From the NCBI RefSeq assembly GCF_022605165.1, contig NC_063071.1, positions 1,302,001 through 1,366,000 of the forward strand: DNA of 64,000 nucleotides. The letters are read 5' to 3'. Positions 47,581-56,418 of this stretch are shown here, piece after piece (within the stretch, counting starts at the first letter, position 1; every line of letters starts with the position of its first letter). Source of the stretch: Purpureocillium takamizusanense. Its lineage: Eukaryota > Ascomycota > Sordariomycetes > Hypocreales > Ophiocordycipitaceae. The notes beneath the pieces were generated by a model. That model saw only the letters and a list, made by a program, of their open reading frames with translations, was not told where the DNA came from and did no database searches. Made by a program: the position numbers and the translations under genes.

Positions 47581-48279
47581 TTAGAGCTCAGATAGTTGAA
47601 ACCGCTTCTTGAGCCAATCCCGGACGTCTTCAGCCTTCAGTTTGGCGTAAGCCTCGTTCTCCAGGAGTTCATCGCGGAGGCAGTTGCCATGGACGGTGCG
47701 CCCCAGGTAGTGCTGCACGACCGAGACGTAGACGTCGTCCGAGGTGCCCATGTCGCACGCCTTAATGTAATCCCAATCCTTTTGCAGCAGCCTCAACCTC
47801 AGCACGGGATCGTCCTCGCCGTCGTTGAGCTGCCAGAACTGCATGAACTTGTTGAGCGTCTGGTAGTAAAAGGCGGGCCGCACGAGGGAACGCCTGACGG
47901 CGGCGACGACGTCTTTAGGGCTGGCGATGCTTAGATTCTGGTTGAGGGTTTTCGCGACCTCGTCCTGGAGCTTGACGCTGTCGAAGATGAGGCTGTTGAG
48001 CAGAGCGCGCTCCTTGTCGAAGACAGCCTGCTTGAGGCCGGCGTCGGCGGGTCGTGCGATGGCATCGTCGAGGTGCTCGCGGAGGCCGGCCTCTTCTGCG
48101 CACTCGCGGATCTGCTCGAGCCAATGGTGGAACTCCTCTGGATACACGAGAATGTCGACCCTTTTCGTGAAGTTGTTGCCGAAAGACACAGTTCCGTGGC
48201 TCGAGGCAGACGAGGGGGGACCTTTTGCCACGTTCATGTTGGCAGGGGACCTCGCAGGCTGCTGGCCTTTGTTTGACAT
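47581..48279 (-). CDS. gag-like paralogue C, 232 aa
   Basis: Single minus-strand coding exon. Motifs in order are EFHHWLEQIRECAEEAGLRE, IARP, VFDKERALLNSLIF, ASPKDVVAAVRR, then QKDWDYIKACDMGTSDDVYV and a C-terminal DVRDWLKKRFQL helix. The ATG lies a few bases after a well-formed 5'-UTR intron (48344-48292, GTGAGA donor, CTCAG acceptor), which supports this start. The disordered N-terminus (about 40 residues, Ser/Pro/Asn-rich) lacks a signal peptide. The second-half layout resembles the UBN2 arrangement of copia Gag. No Cys-rich zinc knuckle follows the domain. Function unknown. Confidence 0.65.
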   Translation of the reverse strand: MSNKGQQPARSPANMNVAKGPPSSASSHGTVSFGNNFTKRVDILVYPEEFHHWLEQIRECAEEAGLREHLDDAIARPADAGLKQAVFDKERALLNSLIFDSVKLQDEVAKTLNQNLSIASPKDVVAAVRRSLVRPAFYYQTLNKFMQFWQLNDGEDDPVLRLRLLQKDWDYIKACDMGTSDDVYVSVVQHYLGRTVHGNCLRDELLENEAYAKLKAEDVRDWLKKRFQLSEL

Positions 48280-48834
48280 TTTGTTTCGAACCTGAGGCTA
48301 TCATTGAGAAGAAAGCATCGGGGCGGATAGATATGAACTCTCACCTTTCCCATGCTTCGTACAGGACAAATGCTTCGCTCCACAGCTCTACTGTTCGAAG
48401 CTCCGGTGAACGACGGGCGGCGCCAGCAAAAAGGGTTGCGAACGGGGCAAGTCTTTCGGGAGAGCAAGGAAAGCCCAAGTCATCGAGATAGAAAGGAAGG
48501 TGTGCAGGTGAGAAGCGGGGCCTCACAAGCTGGGCACTGACTGATTCACTTCAGACGACACATGTAAACGGAGGGCGACTCTGCTACGTTCTTGAACACT
48601 CAGATTGTGCGGCAACACATGTATAAATTGATCGGGCCTAATCTCGACACACTTCTTCTCCGTTACTTACTAGGCCCAATCAAAACCCCAGAGGCTTCAG
48701 CAATATACCCCATTCATTCCGTATTCGTTCCGTAATCCTCCAGCAATCGTTTCTCATGTTCCTCCGTTTGCCTTTCCTGGGGGTTGTTCCGTCATGATGT
48801 TGCCGTCTTGTCTTGTGAGTTTTCCCGTCCTTGC
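48280..48834. other. gap between gag-like copies C and D
   Basis: Leader of copy C with its proposed 5'-UTR intron (48344-48292), promoter, and the 3' region of copy D. No gene supported. Confidence 0.5.
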
Positions 48835-49605
48835 TTAGAAGGCAGCGGGGGTGTTCTGCTGGGCGCGAACCATGACGACGCCTTCGCCGACGATGCCGCG
48901 GTCGGCTTCGTCGAGGAGGACGGCGCGCATGGTGGTGACCGTGAGAGTTCCCATGAAAAGCTCGCTCTCGAGGTTGAGATACGCGTCGGGGTACGCCTTC
49001 TTGGTGACGCGGAGCATCACGTTGATGTAGACATCATCAGAGAGAGTCGGGTTGTTGGCCTTGATGTCGAGCCATTTTCCGTGAAACTCAGCGGCGAGGG
49101 CTCCGATGTTGGCATACTCAGTGCCGTCGTTGGTGAGAAGCTCGTCGAGCATCTCAAAGTAAGCGACGCGCTGCTTGCGGGTCTGAGCCGCCACGGCCTT
49201 CATGATGTCGATGGGGGTCGCAAGGCTCGCCTCGCCGTCGATGAGGCTCTGGAGAACAGTCTCCTGAATGACGGGGTTCTTGATGGTCTGAAGGATATAG
49301 TCCTTCACGATCTGGCTGTTCTTGTCGAAGCGCTCAACCGCGCTGGCCGGCTGCTGGGGACGAATGGCAGTGCCCTCAAAGTGGCCGAGAAGACCGGCGT
49401 CATTGATCTTCTCCTTGATGGCCTGCTTCCAGACGGTGTAGTCTCCCACGGTGCGGAGCTTGGTATCAGCGGGGGCAATCTTGGTGTCGACGTGGTCGAT
49501 GCCGACGCGGGCCGTGACACGGCGGAACGACATGATGAGTTCCTGCCACATATAAGCTGCCTTGACGTTCAGAACGTTGCGCTCGAAGATGGTGATGTTG
49601 GGCAT
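48835..49605 (-). CDS. gag-like paralogue D, 256 aa
   Basis: Single minus-strand coding exon; the ATG at 49605 (MPNITIFERNVLNVKAAYMW) is chosen over one 87 nt upstream because a CACG context and a long CA/CT-rich leader precede it. Motifs are DYTVWKQAIKEKINDAGLLG, IRP, RFDKNSQIVKDYI, ATPIDIMKAVAAQ, then HGKWLDIKANNPTLSDDVYINV. It extends about 45 residues beyond the shared region with TVTTMRAVLLDEADRG. A TATAAAA element lies at 49839-49845. It belongs to the same paralogous set as A-C but is the most divergent of these four. Inferred Gag-like capsid fold; function unknown. Confidence 0.65.
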   Translation of the reverse strand: MPNITIFERNVLNVKAAYMWQELIMSFRRVTARVGIDHVDTKIAPADTKLRTVGDYTVWKQAIKEKINDAGLLGHFEGTAIRPQQPASAVERFDKNSQIVKDYILQTIKNPVIQETVLQSLIDGEASLATPIDIMKAVAAQTRKQRVAYFEMLDELLTNDGTEYANIGALAAEFHGKWLDIKANNPTLSDDVYINVMLRVTKKAYPDAYLNLESELFMGTLTVTTMRAVLLDEADRGIVGEGVVMVRAQQNTPAAF

Positions 49606-50627
49606 CGTGGGGGGAGATGACAACCTCTTGTTGATGGTGATGGTGTTTGAATGTAAAGGGGCGCTTGGCAGCAGTAGTTGATGGGAGTCCAAGTGTCAGG
49701 TCTGGATCCAGTTCGGGTTGAGCCTCGAGTAACACCGGGTCTCGGGGCAATGTGTGATTGAGAGTGGAAGTTGTGTGTGTGTGGTGTGGTGTGAAGGAGG
49801 GAAAGAAGGTGAACACAACCCAGGGAGAGAAGACGCGCTTTTATAGTCGAGGCGGATCACCGGGCGCCAGCTGTGAACGCGATGATGCCTTCTTGGGGGG
49901 CGTGCGTATGCTCCGGCAGGTGGCAAACCAGTGGCATCAGCAGGGGGGTGTTCATATCGTGACAGCCGGTGACAGCTGCCTAGGCGTGCACGCGATAGGG
50001 CTCCTGGCGGTTGTGCCGCAGCTGTTCACCTTGAGCTATTGTGGCGATAGGGGTAAATGGCACGCCCCCTGGAGTTGAGGACCTCCGTGTCACGTTTATA
50101 GTCACATGCGTGTAGGTGAACTCTTCATGAGCCGCGTAACACCTTTCTCGAGGGCACGTGGCCACGTTCAGTAACGCTGTATTTATGCAGTACTATGAGG
50201 CCGAGCGGCCTCTCCCAATGCCCATGATGCGTCCAGTGTGTATAGTGCGCCGTCACCAGTCTGTCTCAAAGCAACGCCATCATCGCCAAACTCCCCATCC
50301 ATGCCGATGTCATCCGTGAGCAAAGCTTCTCCAGTTTTCCAATCTAACCCTTTCGCAAACCTCCATCAGTTGCTGAGCCAAATACGTTGCATTGTCCAGC
50401 AATGCTCATCACGCGAGGCGAGACTCTTCAATGAGTACTCTCCCTCTTGCCAAAAACAACAAGACCTGCGCCAACAACTCCATAGCTCCATGTCTTGTCC
50501 ATTCCCAGCTCGTCTTCTCTGCATATGAGTCAAGACGGCATATGTAGTCCGCGGCAGCATCCATCATTCAGCGCGGCAAGGAGACCCTTCTATGGGTACT
50601 CGTCTTGTAAAAGGCCAGGCAAGTCCT
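49606..50627. other. gap between gag-like copies D and E
   Basis: Copy D leader and promoter on the right strand side, then sequence of no evident coding capacity to the stop of copy E. Two opposite-strand small frames at 50.2-50.6 kb have no domain. Confidence 0.45.
49839..49845 (-). promoter_or_regulatory. TATA-like element upstream of gag-like copy D
   Basis: TATAAAA on the minus strand about 235 nt upstream of the ATG, followed by a CT/CA-rich leader with no intron needed. Confidence 0.5.
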
Positions 50628-51197
50628 TCAGCAGAATTCGTCATCCGTCAGGACGAGGAAATCGAGCCAGTACACAATGTCACGCATGCTAAGCTCGCCC
50701 TGTTCGCAGAGTTCCTCGAAGACGTCCCCATGGTAGCATTTAATGGCCTTGAGAGCGACCGTGATGTACATGAAGTCGTGTACTCGGCTGTGGTGGGTCT
50801 TGACGATCTGCCAGAGAAAGTCCATGCGGTCCCTGAAGGCCATGAGGGACGGGAACTCGAGACGATCAAGGCTCACGAACTCGAACATGGACTGCTCGTA
50901 GTTCACGTCGGTCAACACGATGCGGCGGGCCATGGCGACGATGTCCTGGGCGGCAGCCGTGTGCGGGTTGAGACGAGCGTTGATGCGGACGAGGAGCTCG
51001 GGAGCAATGGTGCTGATGGCAATGGCACGAGCTTCGGTGACGGCTCTGCTGAAAGCACGCTCGGCCTCTGTGTCGCCGGAAGCTGGAGGTTTGGCAATGC
51101 CTTTGATGTGGTCTTCGAGGGAGTTGGGCAGCGACCACCAGGTGTGCATGAGCTCCCACTCTTTGAGGTTGTCGATGTCACAAAGCACGACGTCCAT
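50628..51197 (-). CDS. gag-like paralogue E, about 189 aa, start uncertain
   Basis: The minus-strand frame is open back to 51308, but the first residues there look non-coding. The ATG at 51197 (MDVVLCDIDNLKEWELMHTW) begins just before the family motif. Shared elements are KEW, then SLEDHIKGIAKPP, AFSRAVTEARA, AAQDIVAMARR, and later FLWQIVKTHHSRVHDFMYITV, corresponding to the WD-I-K/SDDVY box of the other copies with changed residues. The AGL of the core motif is replaced by NSL. Copy E lacks the 40-70-residue N-terminal extension, so either an upstream exon near 51.3-51.6 kb was missed or the gene is truncated. Function unknown. Confidence 0.5.
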   Translation of the reverse strand: MDVVLCDIDNLKEWELMHTWWSLPNSLEDHIKGIAKPPASGDTEAERAFSRAVTEARAIAISTIAPELLVRINARLNPHTAAAQDIVAMARRIVLTDVNYEQSMFEFVSLDRLEFPSLMAFRDRMDFLWQIVKTHHSRVHDFMYITVALKAIKCYHGDVFEELCEQGELSMRDIVYWLDFLVLTDDEFC

Positions 51198-53220
51198 TAT
51201 GCTGTAGAGCGCTGTCGTCACGGAAGTTAGTTTGCATCCACCATTTTTGCAGAACGCGTAGTCTATTATAACCTCTGCGGACGGGACTCTAGTGGGAAAA
51301 GTAAACAAGTTTGTGCACAGGCTTTGGTCGGTAGTAAGGAGGCAGCAGCCAAGAGCTCAAGCACGATGTGAACAGATGTATGTTGATGAGAGAGTTGATG
51401 CACGACGGAGATGCAGAGCCACAGACGCGAGGTTGAAGGAGAGGGAAAGCAAGAGAGGAACACGCCGGCGCAGGTTGTCTATGTGTAAGAGGGTGGTCGT
51501 GAACATCAGTCCTGAACAGACGCGCCACCGGGGCGGCCGTCCCGGCAACCAGCGTTCGTCCGCCTTCCGGGCCTACAACGCCCAGCCACGTGCCTATTCG
51601 AGCTGTGAATGTGCATTCCGTTTCGTCTATTATAGATGCGCAGGATGCAGTACTTGCCATGTGCTGTTTGCTGCAAGGTTCTGGCGTTCCAGGAGTGGTG
51701 GTATTGGACTGCCCCTGAAGACTGCAAGGCTCACGACTATTTGTAAGAAACAATGAATTTGCAACTGAAGAGTCTTGATGCATTGCTGTGTTGCTGTCTG
51801 AGTGCATTAATGTTTGTGAGGTTTGCAGTGCTGAGTGGCTGATCGCTACAAGGAGGTGGCGTCTGGTGCCCGGCTGTCAACAACGCGAGCTCATCCTACA
51901 GCAGGCACGCACCGCGCCATCTTTTGAACGCCAGGCTGGCCTTTAACCTTCATTGGCTTCATACGCTTTTGTGTGTGCTCTTTGTCGAGCTTCTTGTACT
52001 TCAGTTGGCCAATGCTGCTGCTGCTACTGCTTGGTGGCTTCTACCCAAGTCAATGTTGTGTCAATGCCAAAGGATGCCCGCCCACCAACAGCTGCCACCA
52101 CTGCAGCTGGTGCACGCACAGCAACGAAATAAAATGCAATGTAATTTTATCTCAACTGGCTTCTTATGTGGTGGAATACCATCACACCATTGCAGAACGC
52201 TCTGGTTCCTTGTCCCCCTTTGGTCAACTAGCGTGCATGTGTGCAAACCGACTCGTCCGAACACCCATTCTCTCCTGGAATCGATTCCGTACCAGGGTTT
52301 TCGCACAGCTCTAGTTGTTGATCTTTCTGCAGAACGGCGTCGAACTCTATCTATCAATCTTGAGATGTCTTCGAAGCGTATCCTACAAGTCCGCAAGCAC
52401 AGCGAGCAAGGGGCGACTCCACCAAAAAAAAAAAGACAAGGCGGACCGTGCGAGTTTGTCAGTGACGGCCTCCGGTCCCGCGATTTCTGCCCTCCAGCAT
52501 GATCGAATCAAGGTAGGTGCCAGTACAACGCTAACCACATATCCAAAAGTCTTCGGTGCGGCGTGCTCACTGAACAAAGGATCTTCGCAGGCCAGCGTTG
52601 ACCGGGTCCTCGGGCCAAGGTGACGCGTCGAGCGATCAACACAATACTTCGTACATAGAAGGAAGTCTGAAGATCACAGTTGGTTTTGGTTGTTGACAGC
52701 TACGAAACGCCAAGTTGCTGCAACTTCGTCATGTCCATCTGCCTAGACAACCTCCTAGTAGCAGGCCTCCATCGTCATCGCGCCCGAAGACCGTCAATCG
52801 AACGTGCCAAGAACCGTCTTTTTCCACATCGAATAATAAACTCCTTAAATGAGGAGGCCACCTCTTGATCGGTAACACTTTCAGAATGGGTTTACGAACG
52901 ACCCCAGTTAACGCCGAGCGGAATTACACAAAGACACAAAACACCGTAGGGAATGGCCTGAAGATGGCGGGAAATTTAATCATGGATGCAATTTCTGGCT
53001 CTCCCAAAAGCCTTATTAGGGCTCTTTTGCTACCTCCATTACGTACTATAGCTACGGACCTTCTAATGCTTTCCCTAATAGCAATCGAAATCAAGCACCA
53101 GCCAAGCATCTCGCGCCATAGCAGCGGAATCTTATATTTGACCCGGGCAGGACCATGGATTCGCTGTTCTTTCTGGTAGCTACCGAGCCAAAGGCCGAGC
53201 GTGAGCGAAATCTGGGATGG
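51198..53220. other. intergenic region, possibly with decayed elements
   Basis: The first 500 bases may hold the promoter or a missed first exon of copy E. Lower-GC sequence follows, with short frames on both strands. At about 52860-53160 a stretch rich in TTATTAGGG/CTAATAGC-type words looks like worn mobile-element DNA, but no domain is readable. No gene is supported. Confidence 0.4.
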
Positions 53221-55072
53221 CTACTTTTCGATGAACCGCCTCTCCTTCTTCCGGTTGTGGATTCCGCAACATGTTACCGCGACCAGAAAGAGATGAAGCG
53301 CGCTGTTGAATATGTCATTAGCATCAAGGTCCGAAAACAACTCGGCCGTCCAGTGGGTTACTCACGCTTCCGTGATGGCAAGGGCAAGAGCCATTTGGTT
53401 GAACCGTGGCGCAACAGAATCCGTATAGTCTGTGCCATTTGAGAAGAAGTACCATTCCGACGCGTTTGTCAAGACGTGTGTGGCAATCGCTGCAGAGACA
53501 GCCGTATAGCACATGCAGAGCAAGACATCCGAGGTAATGGCTACACTAGCCGGCATTCCTATTCCATGGCGTAACAATACGGTCGTGGTCTCGATACCGT
53601 TCCAAGGGAGCGACAGCAATGCCTTGGCCATCGTTAGAGCGACGAGAGCATGGAGGTGTGATATTGTGCCATATACGTACCACGAAGCCCAAAAGAACAA
53701 GCGGAAGGATGAGCGACTCGATGCTCGGCCCAGCCGATATCGCGGCAATCGCCACGCGGGCGATAGAGACGTGGATGAGCAGACAACAGATGGCCGACAC
53801 GCCGCGCAACACTACCCCAAGCTCCCATGCGTGCCTGAGCACCCACCGGGAAGCGCCACGGAAAACATCGCCAGTCGCCATCGAAGTGTGCTGGAGACTT
53901 AAAGACTTAATCCAGGGATAGCTGGGTGTTCAGGCGTCGGTCGAAAGGAGACTATTGCCTCGCAATGTCGTAGTAATTTACTCGGACATCAGGAAGCAGG
54001 AGAGCTGCGCTGAGGAAGAAGGATGCGTGGACTTTTAAGGCTCTTACTTTGCCTTGCTCGTATGAAGCAGTGCACCGCAACACGATCTTAAGTCTTGGCA
54101 TGAGGCTCAGCCCACAGCTCGTCGGCCGTTGTCCGTGGTCCAAGGACGCCATGATGCACCAGACTTGAACCTGGCTCGGTGGGTCTCGCCATCGTTAAAA
54201 AGTACCAGACAGTGTAGGGGACACCGAGCGCATATAGCGCCTTCATCAGTAGAAACTCGTCTCCAGGTACGGTGCCCGGCAAACTTTAAGAGACCAGTGG
54301 ATTCTAGTTCTTGCCTGACTTTGCTAAATTTAGCCGTTGCGTACAGTCCAGGAAACAGTGTCAGGAATGTAATGACAATAGTGAGCATACCGGAGCGTGC
54401 TGCTAGACTATGCCCATGCTGTCCATATTTGCCATACAGTCAATTGATGAGCTGGAACTATTTTGGGGAGTTGCGTCTCTCATATTGCAAACCATCGTGA
54501 GTCTCTTAGGCGCAAAAAAAAAAGGTTTTGCTTCAAGTTTAGGCAGTAGTAGCTGCCTGAGTAGCTACCTATCTACTACCACTCAAGGGAGGTGAGAGGT
54601 GAGACATGCGACAGGCTTGCAATTGCGGCGACTTACTTCGTACCTGTAGGGCAGGCCACCATGGATGCCAAGTCGTTCGTATAGCATGGCCGTTTGTTCC
54701 ATGTCGTATTGAGATTGTGGGTATTGAGCGCCCACCAGGCGAAAGAGGGAAGGTTGAAACTCGGGGCAGTGCTCTCGTATAGTTCGCGATTTCCCAAGAC
54801 CAATGGCCGTCCGTCGCGGCCCAGATGCAAGCGCAGGGAGAATTCCAGTACAGCGAAGCCCAGCCATTGCCTGACTCGTGTTTAGGAGACCCGGGAAGCA
54901 GTATGATGAGCATTGCCGGTTGCCCTTATTGCCATGGTCGTTATATTAGCGCTCGAATTAGCAGCGAGAAATCAATTGAAGTTTACATTCGTTTGTCTAC
55001 TCGAAACACTCGGTCTCGTGAGACCTTTAGTTGTTAACGTCGGGAGAACTTACGAGGCTGACTTGGAGCCAT
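53221..55072 (-). CDS. candidate intron-rich polytopic membrane protein, about 350 aa
   Basis: Eight minus-strand exons were deduced: 55072-55054, 54870-54637, 54399-54345, 54283-54116, 54009-53982, 53890-53681, 53622-53366 and 53302-53221. All phases close. Five donors fit GTAAGT/GTACGY/GTGAGT/GTAAAT, and several acceptors follow pyrimidine-rich tracts. The product has a Trp-rich N-terminal segment (NGWASLYWNSPCACIWAAT), then roughly six hydrophobic helices, including MLTIVITFLTLFPGLL, LLMKALYALGVPYTVWYFLT, ESLILPLVLLGFV, and AALHLFLVAVTCCGI before a basic tail (NRKKERRFIEK). An NASEWYFFSNGTDYT loop carries N-glycan sites. I do not recognise the family. Individual small exons may be wrong, but the repeated hydrophobic open segments argue for a real gene. 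Confidence 0.42.
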
Positions 55073-55464
55073 CCAGATGTCGTGACCTAAGCGTGAGCGC
55101 GTTGACGGCCGTCAATGTATCAGATGGAGGCCTCCTCAACCACGAGTCATAATTGAAGACGACTACAATGACGATATCGACACGACAGTGGCTCCGCTTA
55201 CGTTACTGCGTTACTGGAAAGGACGGCATCAGCAGCAGCCCCCGCTGTTGCCGTTACAGCAAGTTCAAGGATCTCTTTCGCATGCCAAAGGGGCGTGTAT
55301 TAAGAGGCCCATTGTACGGCATCAGCACGTTACAATTTCCGGCGCACTCTCTACTGTGGTCCGAGCAGAAAATTTGGTCCTTGTCCACGTCGTTGATTCT
55401 TTTACCCTCACTAGTCTAATCTAGTCTGATCTTGATTGGCATGGAACTCAGCCCAGAAACTCCA
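55073..55464. other. short intergenic region
   Basis: Between the membrane-protein start and the stop of the intronless glycosidase-like gene. No gene seen. Confidence 0.5.
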
Positions 55465-56418
55465 TCACAGAGTCTTATTAGTCGCTTCCAGAAGCCAGGG
55501 CGAGGTGGTGGCCCAAAAAATGATGCTCACGCTTAGGTTTTTCTCTGCATAGTCCACAAATTCGGCCTTTGTGAACGGCTTGTGCGTATATGGGTTTTCT
55601 TCCTTCAAAGTTGGCTCCTGCACGGCCACGACAGTGATGGGCAGACGGTCATGATACGCCCGGATAAAGCGGTACGAGTTGTTCTCTTGTCCTGGCTTGA
55701 AAGGAATCAAGTCCGGCCCACCGACACCCACGTTGTGTTTTGCCAAAAAGTCGAATGACGTATTGAAGCGGTCCTTGGCATTACCCCAGCCGTCGGGCCA
55801 AAAGTTCATGTACTGCACAACGTGCGAGTGGTTGAAGACGGACCTCGCGTAGGCAGCGTTCTCGAGCGAGCCGCGGAAGTAATCCTCGTCAGAGTAGTTG
55901 TTGCTTTTGTGGTCAACCTCGATGGATGTTTCGGCGAGGTTGATGCCGTAGATGCGGTTGTCGAGCTTCGCTGCCATGGCCGACAGCAATGCCTGAAAGC
56001 GCTCCCGAACGCGGGGATTCCACTGCTGCGCCACGGAGCCGTTGACCGTAAACTTTGCCGCGCAGTTCTCGCCGTCACATGTTGGCGCGCTGCCGTTGTT
56101 GTAGTAGGGCGTCTTTAGGTAGGACGGCACGGGGTCGTACTGGGGACTGAAGCTCCGGTCTTGGAGCTGGACCCAGAACTTTTTCCCCTTGGCGCGCACT
56201 CGTGCGAAATCGTCCTCGAGAGCGGTGAAGTTGTACTCGCCCTGGGCCGGCTCGAGGCTCTTCCAGCTGTAAAGGGACTGGACGCCAACGAGATCATCGA
56301 CTCTTTCGAGGATATTCATTGTGGCGTTATCGAGAGGACTGCTATACAGCCAATGCTCAAGGCCATACGCCTTGAACACGAGAGACTGGCTGGCAAGGGT
56401 GAACCAAAGGAATTTCAT
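55465..56418 (-). CDS. secreted glycoside-hydrolase-like TIM-barrel protein, 317 aa
   Basis: Intronless minus-strand gene. The ATG at 56418 opens a signal peptide (MKFLWFTLASQSLVFKAYG); a longer frame upstream only translates a DNA repeat. The chain has alternating strands and helices of a TIM barrel: VDDLVGVQSLYSWKSLEPAQG, KKFWVQLQDRSF, YGINLAETSIEVDH and TVVAVQEPTLKE. E163 and E268, at the ends of predicted strands 4 and 7, are placed like the acid/base and nucleophile of clan GH-A retaining enzymes. At least eight Asn-X-Ser/Thr sites suggest glycosylation. The substrate is unknown. Lack of introns and a lower-GC neighbourhood set it apart from the other large genes. Confidence 0.75.
   Translation of the reverse strand: MKFLWFTLASQSLVFKAYGLEHWLYSSPLDNATMNILERVDDLVGVQSLYSWKSLEPAQGEYNFTALEDDFARVRAKGKKFWVQLQDRSFSPQYDPVPSYLKTPYYNNGSAPTCDGENCAAKFTVNGSVAQQWNPRVRERFQALLSAMAAKLDNRIYGINLAETSIEVDHKSNNYSDEDYFRGSLENAAYARSVFNHSHVVQYMNFWPDGWGNAKDRFNTSFDFLAKHNVGVGGPDLIPFKPGQENNSYRFIRAYHDRLPITVVAVQEPTLKEENPYTHKPFTKAEFVDYAEKNLSVSIIFWATTSPWLLEATNKTL

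Noticed and set aside
44600..51200. Array read as an intact LTR retrotransposon
   Set aside because: No long terminal repeats, primer-binding site, zinc knuckle, protease, reverse transcriptase or integrase motifs were seen in or between the copies.
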